DNA of 64,000 nt from Bryobacteraceae bacterium (lineage in GTDB: Bacteria; Acidobacteriota; Terriglobia; Bryobacterales; Bryobacteraceae), in NCBI GenBank assembly GCA_025928545.1, contig JAICJH010000037.1, positions 1 to 64,000 of the forward strand, given 5' to 3'. Shown in pieces: positions 1 through 7,695 of the stretch. The notes beneath the pieces are model-generated. The model saw only the letters and a list, made by a program, of their open reading frames with translations, had not been told where the DNA came from and ran no database searches. A program made the position numbers and the translations under genes. How positions within the stretch are numbered: the first letter of the stretch is position 1; each line of letters starts with the position of its first letter.

Positions 1-1
1 G

Positions 2-454
2 CTGGCCGCGGCCGGCTTCCGGGACACGCTGCTGGATGGCGGAGGGGACATTCTCGCTTCGGGCACGAATAACGGGCAGCCGTGGACGCTTGGGATTCAG
101 GACCCGCGCAGGGAGCACGGCGAAATACTTGGCGTGACGCGCATTTCGGGAATGGCGCTGGTGACCTCTGGGGATTATGAACGATTCCGAGTTGTGAACG
201 GAGTTCGTTATCACCACATCATCGATCCGCGGACGGGTTGGCCGGCGAAGGCTTCGATTTCGGTCAGCGTGCTTTCGAAGACGGCCGAGCAGGGAGTTGT
301 GATCGGCAAGGGAATCTTCATGCTGGGTCCGGAAAAAGGGCTGGCGCTGGCGCGAGCGCAGGGAGTGGAGGCGATGGTGATCGATCCGGATCAGCGGGAG
401 TATTTCACTGAGGGATTCCGGCGGCTTTATGTGGCCGCCGATGCGCACCGATAA
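2..454 (+). CDS. apbE: FAD:protein FMN transferase (ApbE family), 3' part
   Basis: The reading frame is already open at the window edge and yields the last 150 residues. ApbE enzymes attach FMN from FAD to a threonine of target flavoproteins such as Rnf/Nqr subunits, usually on the outer face of the cytoplasmic membrane. Visible family motifs are DGGGDILASG near the start of the fragment, then SGDYERF and RYHHIIDPRTGWPA, the conserved C-terminal metal/FAD-binding region. The N-terminal half, including any signal peptide, lies outside the window. The last codons and the stop fall in a copy of the dispersed GCCGATGCAC repeat, so the extreme C-terminus (VAADAHR) is probably repeat-derived. Confidence 0.9.
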   Translation: MAAAGFRDTLLDGGGDILASGTNNGQPWTLGIQDPRREHGEILGVTRISGMALVTSGDYERFRVVNGVRYHHIIDPRTGWPAKASISVSVLSKTAEQGVVIGKGIFMLGPEKGLALARAQGVEAMVIDPDQREYFTEGFRRLYVAADAHR

Positions 455-463
455 AAGCGGATA
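433..463 (+). repeat. Dispersed GCCGATGCAC-type repeat, copy A
   Basis: GGCCGCCGATGCGCACCGAT followed by a degenerate third unit (AAAAGCGGAT). It matches the core of the copies near 1250, 1845, 6520, 28605 and 41050. This copy overlaps the 3' end of the apbE coding region. Confidence 0.6.
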
Positions 464-535
464 AACGAAACGCAGGCGAAGTTGTGGCATGGCTTGTGGC
501 CGGGAGCGTTTTGTTTAGGGGTTTCGCATCGTTTT

Positions 536-1102
536 TCAGGCGGCGATTGACGGCGGGTCGTCCTTTTCGAGGGGCGCCGGCACGGGCTCGGATTGCGGGA
601 TGAGAAACGAAACCAATTCCGTTGTAAGTTCCTGTTTCGCAGGCGCTTCCGGTTCGCTGAGCCGGCGGGCACGCAGCGCGAGAAGCTGTTTGAGGGCCTG
701 CTGGTAGTTGCGCTGCGCGGCGTTGATGCGGCGGTTCAGACGGTCGAAGGCTGCCTGGGAACGGAGATAGACGAGGCCGAGCGATTCGGAGTCGGTTTCG
801 ATGAAGCCGCGCTCCCAGACGCACGCGTCGATGGTTGCATAGCGACGGCAGAGCCACTCCGAGCGGATGAGCATGTCGACGAGGCTGCGTTCTTCGGGCA
901 GGGTGGGTACGAAGCGCGCGTAGAATTCGGCGGAGAGTTCGTCGTGCTCGGGTTGAGATTCGCAGCGGATGACTTCGGATTTCGCGTCGATTCCGGTTTT
1001 GAGGGCGTTTTGGGATGAGGCGGCTTTGCCCTCGGCGGTGCGGGGGCCGGTACATTTTTCAGCGTTGCGGCGATTGGCGGTGATTTGGGCTTCTGTAGCC
1101 AT
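536..1102 (-). CDS. Conserved hypothetical protein (Acidobacteria-type GPRTAEGKA family)
   Basis: A 188-residue cytoplasmic protein starting MATEAQITANRRNAEKCTGP. The N-terminal pattern NRRNAxxxTGPRTAEGKAxSSxNALK-G is, to my knowledge, widespread in Acidobacteria and a few other phyla, usually as many scattered copies of unknown function. The middle and C-terminal parts are mostly helical, with aromatic and arginine-rich segments (SEWLCRRYATIDACVWERG). No enzyme motif, signal peptide or membrane helix is visible. It stands alone on the minus strand between apbE and a response regulator. A plus-strand frame across the same bases is a shadow. Function unknown. Confidence 0.7.
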   Translation of the reverse strand: MATEAQITANRRNAEKCTGPRTAEGKAASSQNALKTGIDAKSEVIRCESQPEHDELSAEFYARFVPTLPEERSLVDMLIRSEWLCRRYATIDACVWERGFIETDSESLGLVYLRSQAAFDRLNRRINAAQRNYQQALKQLLALRARRLSEPEAPAKQELTTELVSFLIPQSEPVPAPLEKDDPPSIAA

Positions 1103-1240
1103 GGGGGTTCTCCTGAGCGGAAAGTAGCATGGGCGGGAAGCGGGGATTATGCGGAAATTTTGTTATGTTGTTGAGGGCAGGGGAAATAAAATGTTTATTG
1201 GGTACTTTACGAACCAAAATTAGCCCTGGCGGGATGCGGT

Positions 1241-1283
1241 AAAACCCAAAATGGCCGCCGATGCACGCCGATGCACGCCGATC
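1241..1283 (+). repeat. Dispersed GCCGATGCAC-type repeat, copy B
   Basis: AAAACCCAAAATGGCC followed by GCCGATGCAC units in tandem (GCCGATGCACGCCGATGCAC then GCCGAT). This is the cleanest copy and defines the consensus: an A-rich AAAACCAAAATGG head followed by two or three 10-base units. It lies in the intergenic gap 1103-1358. Confidence 0.7.
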
Positions 1284-1358
1284 AGGCCTTTGTTTTCGGG
1301 CATGCGTTTTTCAATATACTGGGCGGCTTTGGTAGTGGGTCAGTTTGAAAGTTGAATT

Positions 1359-1760
1359 TCAGTCCAGACCGATTTGCAGGAATACGGCATCGAGCCATTG
1401 TTTGGCCTCGAGCGGTGTGTTTGCTGGTGGTTTTCTTACTCCGGCATCTGCGCCCAGAGAGATGGCCGCATCGAGAACTTTCTCACGCGCCGCTGAAACG
1501 GCTATGATCTTAGGGCCGGCCTTGCTTGTTGTTAATGCACGAATCAAGTCCATACCGCTTACTAATGGCATGAATACGTCGATGATGGCTAGCGCGATCT
1601 CGGGCCCGTGCTTATCCAGCAGGTCCTGTGCTGCCCTTCCGTCTTTTGCCCCTAAAACCAAATAGCCTCGATCTGCAAGGATGTTGGTCAGCTCGGAAAG
1701 AAAAGCGGGATCATCGTCTGCAATTAATACAAAGCGCTGGCCCCCAGGTAGCCTTTCCAT
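1359..1760 (-). CDS. Single-domain response regulator (CheY-like)
   Basis: The 133-residue product is a lone receiver domain with no output domain. The acidic pocket is D15-D17 (LIADDDPAF), the phosphoacceptor is D61 in IIDVFMP, the switch Ser is about S89 in AVSA, and the conserved lysine is K110 followed by PP (GVRKPP). All residues needed for phosphorylation and Mg2+ binding are present, so it should be an active phosphorelay or CheY-type protein. No histidine kinase lies nearby, so the partner is unknown. It is monocistronic on the minus strand, just upstream of and divergent from the virion cluster; a regulatory link is possible but there is no direct evidence. Confidence 0.85.
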   Translation of the reverse strand: MERLPGGQRFVLIADDDPAFLSELTNILADRGYLVLGAKDGRAAQDLLDKHGPEIALAIIDVFMPLVSGMDLIRALTTSKAGPKIIAVSAAREKVLDAAISLGADAGVRKPPANTPLEAKQWLDAVFLQIGLD

Positions 1761-1834
1761 GCCATAACCCTATCATGCCCGCTCAAGCAAAGATCACGAC
1801 AGTCACGATACTCATCTCCGGGTCCGGCTTATCG

Positions 1835-1875
1835 GAAAACCGATCATGGCCGATTCACGCCGATTCAAGCCGATA
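1835..1875 (+). repeat. Dispersed GCCGATGCAC-type repeat, copy C
   Basis: AAAACCGATCATGGCCGATT followed by CACGCCGATTCAAGCCGAT. It has the same A-rich head and 10-base periodic GCCGATTCAx units as the other copies. It sits in the gap 1761-2012 upstream of the virion cluster. Confidence 0.6.
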
Positions 1876-2012
1876 AATTCAGCGCATTTTGGGGAAATGT
1901 TGGGGGCTTAAAAAGTGAGTACTGTCGAAATGCAAACTCTATTTGGTTTGTTTTGCTTGACTTGCAAAAAAAGTGGGTCTGGCGCTCGGGGGTGGTCTGT
2001 TAGATTTCGGTC

Positions 2013-2255
2013 ATGGATAGCTCTCGTGAGCGCAGGAAGAACGAACCGTCCACAGAGACGGAAAGCGGAGATTTACTGGAAGCCGTTAAATCGGCGATTG
2101 TACACATTCAGAACCGGCTGAGCAAAGACGGTGGAGAGAAGGGCTCTGTCACCGACCTGGTTCGGCTTTTGCAGTTGCGGAAAGAACTCGAGGAGGATTC
2201 GCCGCGGCATATCAGCGCGCGGTGGATCGACGAATGCCGGACCTCGACCGATTAA
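2013..2255 (+). CDS. Small protein preceding terminase; small-terminase candidate
   Basis: An 80-residue charged, helical protein beginning MDSSRERRKNEPS. Its C-terminal half (VTDLVRLLQLRKELEEDSPR then ISARWID) resembles short proteins found just before the large terminase gene in related phage modules. The ATG lies shortly after the gap carrying repeat copy C. It overlaps the terminase gene by about 20-34 bases in another frame, a typical tightly packed phage arrangement. It is shorter than characterised small terminases (about 120-180 residues) and no DNA-binding motif is obvious, so the role is an inference from position. Confidence 0.5.
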   Translation: MDSSRERRKNEPSTETESGDLLEAVKSAIVHIQNRLSKDGGEKGSVTDLVRLLQLRKELEEDSPRHISARWIDECRTSTD

Positions 2256-3520
2256 TCCAGCACTCGCCGCTGCCGAGTCAAAAGAGGTTTCACGACTCCG
2301 AGGCCCGGTTTAAGGGATTCTCGGGGCCGATCGGATCGGGAAAGAGCCAGGCTCTTTGCCACGAAGCGATCCGGCTTTCATTTCAGAATCCGGGACGTAC
2401 GGGACTGATCGGGTCGCCGACGTATCCGATGCTCCGGGATTCCACGCTGACATCGTTACTGGAAATTCTGGAACGAAACAATCTGCCGTTCGACTTGAAC
2501 AAGGCGGACAACGTTCTGGTAATGCGGGATACCACATCACGGATACTGCTGCGGTCGCTCGAAGATTTCGACCGGTTGCGCGGCACGAATCTGGCGTGGT
2601 TCGGACTGGACGAACTCACTTACACGCAGGAAGGAGCGTGGCTGCGGCTCGAAGGCAGGCTGCGCGATCCGCAGGCGACAAGAAGGTGCGGCTTCGCGGT
2701 CTGGACGCCGAAGGGTTTCGACTGGGTGTACAGGAAGTTCATTTCGCATCCAGTGGAAGGTTATGAGGCGATTCAGGCGCAGCCGTACGAAAACCGGTTC
2801 CTGCTGGAGCAGGTACCGGATTTTTATGAACGGCTGAAGTCGAGCTACGACGAGAATTTCTTCCGGCAGGAAGTGCTGGGAGATTACCTGAACGTGCGCG
2901 GAGGTCTGGTGTATCACGCGTTCCGGCGGGAACAGAATGTGGAGCCGGTGGAGGCCGTGCCAGGCATTCAGTTGCTGTGGACGCTGGATTTCAACGTGGT
3001 CCCGCTGTGTTCGCTGGTCGTACAGAAGGTGCGGGACGAAATACGGGTGCTGGATGAAATTGTGTTGCGCAGGGCAACAACGGAGCAGGCATGTGGAGAG
3101 TTCGAGAGGAAATTCGGATTGCCGCGGGGCGGCGTGGTGGTGTATGGGGATGCGAACGGAGCAGCGACGCACACTGCCTCGGAATTCACGGATTACGGGG
3201 TGATTCGGAAGTACTTTCACGAACGCGGCGTGAGAGTTCAGTTTCGGGTTCCGAAGTCGAATCCTGCGGTCAGAGACCGGGTGGGACTGGTGAATGCGAA
3301 GCTTTGCAACGCGCGGGAGGAAGTGAGCATGATCGTGTCCCCGCGCTGCAAGGAGCTGATTGACGATTTCGAGCAGGTGGCTTATGAGGAAGAGTCGACT
3401 CAGATCGACAAGAACAAAGACCGGCGGAGGACACACGCATCCGATGCGCTGGGTTATCTGGTGTGGCAGGAATGCCAGCGTGCGGACACGGTAGGTGAAC
3501 GGGGACAGAGGTTGATATGA
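2222..3520 (+). CDS. terL: Phage terminase large subunit (packaging ATPase/nuclease)
   Basis: The 432-residue product has both terminase domains in order. The N-terminal ATPase has Walker A GPIGSGKS (K41) and a Walker B-like strand LAWFGLDE (124-131). The C-terminal RNase H-like nuclease carries aspartates in TLDFN (D256), VYGDANG (D310) and HASDALGY (D408). All catalytic positions look intact, so it should cut and pump DNA into proheads. The listed start is GTG; an ATG four codons later (2234) is equally plausible. It overlaps the small upstream gene and is followed 30 bases later by the portal gene. No frameshift or stop interrupts it, which argues against passive decay. Confidence 0.92.
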   Translation: MDRRMPDLDRLIQHSPLPSQKRFHDSEARFKGFSGPIGSGKSQALCHEAIRLSFQNPGRTGLIGSPTYPMLRDSTLTSLLEILERNNLPFDLNKADNVLVMRDTTSRILLRSLEDFDRLRGTNLAWFGLDELTYTQEGAWLRLEGRLRDPQATRRCGFAVWTPKGFDWVYRKFISHPVEGYEAIQAQPYENRFLLEQVPDFYERLKSSYDENFFRQEVLGDYLNVRGGLVYHAFRREQNVEPVEAVPGIQLLWTLDFNVVPLCSLVVQKVRDEIRVLDEIVLRRATTEQACGEFERKFGLPRGGVVVYGDANGAATHTASEFTDYGVIRKYFHERGVRVQFRVPKSNPAVRDRVGLVNAKLCNAREEVSMIVSPRCKELIDDFEQVAYEEESTQIDKNKDRRRTHASDALGYLVWQECQRADTVGERGQRLI

Positions 3521-3550
3521 AGGCGATAAGCGGCGGGAAAGGGAATAGGC

Positions 3551-4921
3551 ATGAATCAGCATCTTGAGCAGGAACATCCGGATTACGCGGAGCGGTCGCG
3601 CATGTGGCGACGTTATCGCGATCTGTATGCGGGCGGGGAACGGTTTCGGCTGAACGCTGGGGAGTATCTGGTGCGGCGGTTGAGAGAGCCGCTCGACGTG
3701 TATCACGAACGGCTGGCGCGCGTGTTCTACGAGAATTACGTGGGGTCGATTGTGGACTGGTACGCGGCGACGCTGATGCGGGAAGAGCCGGTGATCGATC
3801 TGACGGAGGGGCGGGGAAAGTCGCGGGACTTTTTCGGCGAGTTTGTGCAGAACTGCGACCGGCGGGGAACGACGCTGACGCAGTTCTTCCGGCAGCAACT
3901 GACGGAAACGCTGGTGTGCGGCAAGTCCTATGTGGCGGTCGATTTTCCCGGAGTACGCGGGGCGGCGGGGCCGGCACGTTCGCGGGCGGAGGAAGACGAG
4001 CTTGGCCGAAGCCGGGCTTACCTTGTCAGTTACACGGCGGATGAGGTCATCAACTGGAGTTACGACGATTGCGGGGAACTGGAATGGCTGGTGATCCGCA
4101 CGTCCTGCCTGAAGCAGGACGATGTTCAATCGCACGGCTGGACGAAGGCCACGCGCTGGATTTACTACGACCGCGAGTATTACGAGATCTACGAGCGGAA
4201 CAAAGAAATCGAGCTGGTGGAGCGTGGGAAGCACGGGTTTGCGGGGATCGGGAAAGTGCCGGTTTATGAGTTGCAGGTGAGCGAGGGGCTTTGGCTGACG
4301 AACAAAGCGGCGTCGCTGCAACTGGAGCATTTCAATAAATCGAATGCGCTCGGATGGGCGCTGACAATGGGGTTGTTCGCGATGCCGGTGATTTATTCCG
4401 CAAAAGAGTGGAGCCAGATTGTGGGAGAGAGCTACTACATCCAGCTGGCGCCGGAAGACAAATTCGGATGGGCGGAGCCGGACGGCAAGGTCTATCAGAT
4501 CGCGGCCGACAATCTGAACCGTTTGAAGGATGAGATTTACCGGGTGTGTTTCCTGATGCAGCAGGCGGGGGAGAGTGGCGGGGCGGTTCAATCCGGACTG
4601 AGTAAGCAGTGGGATTTCGCAGTCACGCAGGAAATCCTGAGCGCATACGGGGACATTGTGAAAGATGCGATGCGGAACATCCTGAATGGGGTGGCGGCGG
4701 CCCGGCAGGACGATATGAAGATCGACGTGGTCGGGATGGATTCGTTCGATATTACGGACTTCAGCACGGAGGCGGCCGAGGCCCGGAGTCTGCTGGATTT
4801 GGGGATTGAATCGCCGACGCTGAAGAAACAGATTCAGAAGCGGGTCGCGCTGAAGTATGTGTGCGATGCGCGGCAGGATGTTAAGGACCGGATTGCGGAG
4901 GAGATCGACGCAAGCCTGTAG
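3551..4921 (+). CDS. Phage portal protein (DUF4055-like)
   Basis: A 456-residue protein of normal portal length. The N-terminus HPDYAERSRMWRRYRDLYAG and the following ETYL-like segment (GEYLVRRL) match the DUF4055 group of portal proteins, which form the dodecameric ring at one capsid vertex and dock the terminase and connector. The central region (YEIYERNKEIELVERGKHGF) and the C-terminal helical region are consistent with a portal fold. It starts at ATG after a purine-rich GGGAAAGGGAATA, sits directly after terL, and is followed within 50 bases by a scaffold-like gene, giving the standard packaging-module order. The family assignment is from pattern recognition only. Confidence 0.85.
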   Translation: MNQHLEQEHPDYAERSRMWRRYRDLYAGGERFRLNAGEYLVRRLREPLDVYHERLARVFYENYVGSIVDWYAATLMREEPVIDLTEGRGKSRDFFGEFVQNCDRRGTTLTQFFRQQLTETLVCGKSYVAVDFPGVRGAAGPARSRAEEDELGRSRAYLVSYTADEVINWSYDDCGELEWLVIRTSCLKQDDVQSHGWTKATRWIYYDREYYEIYERNKEIELVERGKHGFAGIGKVPVYELQVSEGLWLTNKAASLQLEHFNKSNALGWALTMGLFAMPVIYSAKEWSQIVGESYYIQLAPEDKFGWAEPDGKVYQIAADNLNRLKDEIYRVCFLMQQAGESGGAVQSGLSKQWDFAVTQEILSAYGDIVKDAMRNILNGVAAARQDDMKIDVVGMDSFDITDFSTEAAEARSLLDLGIESPTLKKQIQKRVALKYVCDARQDVKDRIAEEIDASL

Positions 4922-4963
4922 AAGACTTTGACAACTGATGAAGTGGGAAAGACAAGGAGAGTT

Positions 4964-5497
4964 ATGGAAGAACCGGATGTACAGACGATCGTGCAGCAGG
5001 CGATTAACGAATATATGAGGCAGGATTCCGCAAAACGGGAGCCGGCTTACAAGACGGAACTGGCGGAAGAGCGTCGGCGCCGGGAGCAGCTGGAGAAGCG
5101 GCTCAACGAGATGGGGGAGGAGAACAGGAAATCGCGGCTTGTGGCCGAGGAGGCCCAGCGTTCGACTGCGATTCGCTCGGAACTTCAGAGGCTGGGGGTG
5201 GTGAAGGTGGATCTGGCGTACAAGGCCGTGCAGGATGGCATTGTTCGCACGGAAGACGGGAGGTTCTCAGCGGGCGAGCAGTCGCTGAGCGAATACCTTT
5301 CGGGCTTTGTGCAGGAGAATCCGGAATTTCTGCCGGCGCGGATTGCCGGCGGGATGGGGATGACGGGCACGCAGAAGGCCGGGCCGGCGAGTGCCGGTGC
5401 GGTGGATCTGGACAAGATCGGCCCGTCGATGAGTAAAGAAGATCTGGAGCGGGCGCGGATTGAGATTCTGCGGGTCGCATCGCAATCGCTCCGGTAG
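4964..5497 (+). CDS. Candidate capsid scaffolding protein
   Basis: I prefer the ATG at 4964 (177 residues) because AAGGAG lies four to five bases upstream; an in-frame TTG at 4928 would add 12 residues. The protein is highly charged, with a long predicted coiled coil (EERRRREQLEKRLNEMGEEN onward) and a low-complexity Gly/Ala tail region, ending in a basic segment (RIEILRVASQSLR). This composition and the position between portal and capsid fit a scaffolding protein that guides capsid assembly and is then lost. No prohead protease gene is present in the cluster, which agrees with a P22-like scaffold rather than an HK97-type cleaved delta domain. Direct homology was not shown. Confidence 0.65.
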   Translation: MEEPDVQTIVQQAINEYMRQDSAKREPAYKTELAEERRRREQLEKRLNEMGEENRKSRLVAEEAQRSTAIRSELQRLGVVKVDLAYKAVQDGIVRTEDGRFSAGEQSLSEYLSGFVQENPEFLPARIAGGMGMTGTQKAGPASAGAVDLDKIGPSMSKEDLERARIEILRVASQSLR

Positions 5498-5544
5498 CAG
5501 GAAGTTTGGGGCCTTCGGGCCAGAACAGATGAGTTGTTTGAAAG

Positions 5545-5571
5545 GGAGGGCTGAGGCCCTCCTATTTTTTT
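5545..5571 (+). terminator. Intrinsic terminator hairpin upstream of capsid gene
   Basis: Perfect 7-bp stem GGAGGGC / GCCCTCC (5545-5551 and 5556-5562) with a TGAG loop, followed by TATTTTTTT. It lies after the scaffold stop (5497) and only 18 bases before the capsid ATG (5589). Confidence 0.75.
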
Positions 5572-5588
5572 GTGCAAAAGGGAAAAGA

Positions 5589-6500
5589 ATGCCTTCAATT
5601 ACGTCAGCAAATGTTGCAAATGCAATTGTGAAACTGGTGGCAGCCGATGCGCTGCCCGCGCTGGTGGGGAACCTGGTCATGGGGAACCTGGTGAATCGGG
5701 ATTACGAACCGACACTGGCGCAGGCCGGGGACACGGTCAATGTGCCGATCGCGCCGCAGCTGGTGGCGAATAATCTTGCCGAGGGCGAGACGGTTCGGCC
5801 GCAAAATCCGAGTCTGACGAACGCGCAGATCGTGCTTAATACGCACGTTGAGGCGACGTTCCAGATTCCGGACATCACGAAAGTCCTGGCAGTGCCGGAT
5901 CTGCTGCGCGTTTACATGCAGCCGGCGGTTGCCGCGATTGCCGAGCGGATCGAGAGCGATCTGCTGGGCCTGTATGCCGGGTTTACGGCGAACACTCCGC
6001 TGGGGACGGCTGGTACGCCGATCACCGAGGCGGTGCTCGATCAGGCTGAGACTGCGCTGTTCCAGGCAAAAGTGCCGTCGAACAGGCCGAAGTTTCTGAT
6101 CGTGGACAGCAACACGTATTCGCAGATGCGGCAGATTCCGCGTTTCAGCGAATTCCAGACGGCGGGTGAAGCCGGGCTGCGGAGCATTGTGGACGGGACG
6201 ATCGGGAAGATCAAAGACTTCTACGTGTTCCGTTCGCAGTATGTTCCGACGACGGGCAGTTCGCCGCTCGCGACGCACAATCTGGCGTTCGAGCGGGATG
6301 CGATCGGGCTGGTGGTTCGGCGTTTGCCGCAGCCGCTGCCGGGCACGGGCGCGATCGCGGAATATGCAGAGCTGGGGAACTTCGGGATGCGGGTGACGAT
6401 GAGTTACCAGCCGAACACGTTGTCGCAGCAGTTTACGGTTGACGTGCTGTATGGTTGCGCGGTGCTTCGCAACAACCATGCGGTTCAGATCAACAGCTAG
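5589..6500 (+). CDS. Phage major capsid protein (P22 coat-like)
   Basis: The ATG at 5589, with GGGAAAAGA just before it, gives 303 residues. The same frame is open further upstream, but that would place the start inside the scaffold gene. The segment NRDYEPTLAQAGDTVNVPIA and the following QLVANNLAEGETVRPQ resemble the P22 coat protein family, and the C-terminal MRVTMSYQPNTLSQQFTVDV fits the terminal strand of such capsids. It should assemble the icosahedral head together with the upstream scaffold. The gene is bracketed by two intrinsic terminator hairpins, which suggests its transcript is produced or measured separately from the rest of the operon. Confidence 0.85.
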   Translation: MPSITSANVANAIVKLVAADALPALVGNLVMGNLVNRDYEPTLAQAGDTVNVPIAPQLVANNLAEGETVRPQNPSLTNAQIVLNTHVEATFQIPDITKVLAVPDLLRVYMQPAVAAIAERIESDLLGLYAGFTANTPLGTAGTPITEAVLDQAETALFQAKVPSNRPKFLIVDSNTYSQMRQIPRFSEFQTAGEAGLRSIVDGTIGKIKDFYVFRSQYVPTTGSSPLATHNLAFERDAIGLVVRRLPQPLPGTGAIAEYAELGNFGMRVTMSYQPNTLSQQFTVDVLYGCAVLRNNHAVQINS

Positions 6501-6510
6501 GAGGATTCGG

Positions 6511-6552
6511 AAAAACCAAAATAGCCGCCGATGAACGCAGATGCACGCCGAT
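6511..6552 (+). repeat. Dispersed GCCGATGCAC-type repeat, copy D (inside the virion cluster)
   Basis: AAAAACCAAAATAGCC followed by GCCGATGAACGCAGATGCAC and GCCGAT. It has the same head and 10-base periodicity as copy B, and sits between the capsid stop and the downstream terminator hairpin. Confidence 0.65.
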
Positions 6553-6578
6553 TACCGGCGGCTGGAATTGCTTGAGTG

Positions 6579-6609
6579 GGGCGGACGGAGACGTCCGCCC
6601 TTTTTATTT
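6579..6609 (+). terminator. Intrinsic terminator hairpin downstream of capsid gene
   Basis: Perfect 9-bp stem GGGCGGACG / CGTCCGCCC (6579-6587 and 6592-6600) with a GAGA tetraloop, followed by TTTTTATTT. It is one of the strongest terminator-like structures in the window, yet it lies inside the virion operon. Confidence 0.8.
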
Positions 6610-6626
6610 GGAATCTGGAGAAAACG

Positions 6627-6923
6627 ATGGACCTACGATCTTATTACAAAAAAGTGAAGGAAGCCGAAGCGGCGTTGAAGGAAGATGCCGTTGTCCTGGT
6701 CAGTCTGGCGACGGCGGACGGCGGAAAGGGCGGTGTTTTCACGGAGGCTCCGCGCGCTGTTGCGGCCAAGCTGATTGCGGAAGTGAGGGCGCGGGTCGCC
6801 ACGCCTGAAGAGACGGAGGAATTCCGCGAAGGTATTCGCGCCGCGCAGGAGAGGCACAGGGAGGACGAGGCAGCTCGACGTCTTCAGGTTGTGGTGATGC
6901 CGGCGAGAGACAGGAGCAAATAA
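6627..6923 (+). CDS. Small phage-cluster protein of unknown function
   Basis: The ATG at 6627 has GGAG six bases upstream, giving 98 residues. An earlier in-frame start would lie inside the terminator hairpin. The protein is charged and helical (MDLRSYYKKVKEAEAALKED at the N-terminus, EETEEFREGIRAAQERHRED near the C-terminus) with no signal peptide or membrane helix. It abuts the next gene with no spacer, so the two are translationally coupled. Its position just after the capsid suggests a head-decoration or connector accessory role, but nothing in the sequence identifies it. Confidence 0.6.
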   Translation: MDLRSYYKKVKEAEAALKEDAVVLVSLATADGGKGGVFTEAPRAVAAKLIAEVRARVATPEETEEFREGIRAAQERHREDEAARRLQVVVMPARDRSK

Positions 6924-7670
6924 ATGGCGCTGTTCACGGATGGACCGGCATGCACGATCAACGATCTGCTGGACGAAGATTCCGGGCTGCTGAATACGGC
7001 GCAGTCGGCGGGCATTAATGTGACCGCCAAGCTATGGCTGGCGATGAAGCAGGTGCAATCCGAACTGGAGACCCTGCTGCTTCGCGTGGCGCCGCCGCCT
7101 GGTATCCGGCAGGTGGTGGTGACGGCGGATTTGGCGCGCTGGGAAAAGATGCAGGCGCTGGCGATGGTGTACCGGGACGCTTCCTTTACTCAGCTGGTGG
7201 ATCGCTACAAGGACAAGTGGGAGATGTTCGTCAAGCTCACGCAGGTTGCGAGGGAGCAGTTCATCGCGAACGGTGTCGGGCTGGTGATGGATCCCATGCC
7301 GAAGGCGGGGCTGCCGATTCTGGGGACGGAGTCGGTCAGCGGTCATCAGAGTGGCGGAACGTTTTACGCGTGCGTGGCCTGGGTGAATGCGGCCGGGCAG
7401 GAAGGCTCGGCTTCGGATGCCGGATCGATTGCGGTGCCGGCGGACAACGCGATGACGGTGGCGGCGAATCGTCCACCGGCGGGGGCGGTGGGATTCAACG
7501 TGTATGTCGGCACGGTTCTGGCGATGATGACGTTGCAGAATGACGCGGCGCTGCCGGCGGGTTCGACGTTTGTTTACGTGCCAGGGGCGTCTTCCAGTTC
7601 AGAGACGGCGGGAACCGGGCAACAGCCGGATTTCGTGAAGCCGCTGCCGGCGACGATCATGCGCGGGTAG
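6924..7670 (+). CDS. Putative head-tail connector with C-terminal FN3-like module
   Basis: A 248-residue protein. The N-terminal half is helical (INDLLDEDSGLLNTAQSAGI, AKLWLAMKQVQSELETLLLR), as in connector/adaptor proteins that follow the capsid gene. The C-terminal half is a beta-rich module (GGTFYACVAWVNAAGQEGSA, then AGAVGFNVYVGT and FVYVPGA) resembling a fibronectin-type III-like domain. The same kind of module recurs in the 1294-residue hub (LNVYRG region, about residues 750-850). A head-tail connector assignment comes mainly from position after the capsid and before the tail terminator and tube genes. Confidence 0.55.
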   Translation: MALFTDGPACTINDLLDEDSGLLNTAQSAGINVTAKLWLAMKQVQSELETLLLRVAPPPGIRQVVVTADLARWEKMQALAMVYRDASFTQLVDRYKDKWEMFVKLTQVAREQFIANGVGLVMDPMPKAGLPILGTESVSGHQSGGTFYACVAWVNAAGQEGSASDAGSIAVPADNAMTVAANRPPAGAVGFNVYVGTVLAMMTLQNDAALPAGSTFVYVPGASSSSETAGTGQQPDFVKPLPATIMRG

Positions 7671-7695
7671 TGGCGCGAAAGAAAAAGGGGAAAAA

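Noticed and set aside
1241..1875. Repeats B and C as attachment sites of the virion cluster
   Set aside because: The same repeat occurs at 433, 6511, 28595 and 41048, and no matching copy lies at the right end of the cluster near 15734.
1950..2012. TTGACT near 1956 as the promoter of the virion cluster
   Set aside because: No acceptable -10 box 16-18 bases downstream; promoter left unassigned.
2537..4591. Long open frame antisense to the terminase and portal genes (684 codons)
   Set aside because: Arg/Pro/His-rich composition typical of the shadow of GC-rich genes; the sense strand carries clear TerL and portal motifs.
5460..5588. Upstream extension of the capsid gene
   Set aside because: It would overlap the scaffold gene and include the terminator hairpin in coding sequence; the ATG at 5589 has a suitable upstream purine stretch.
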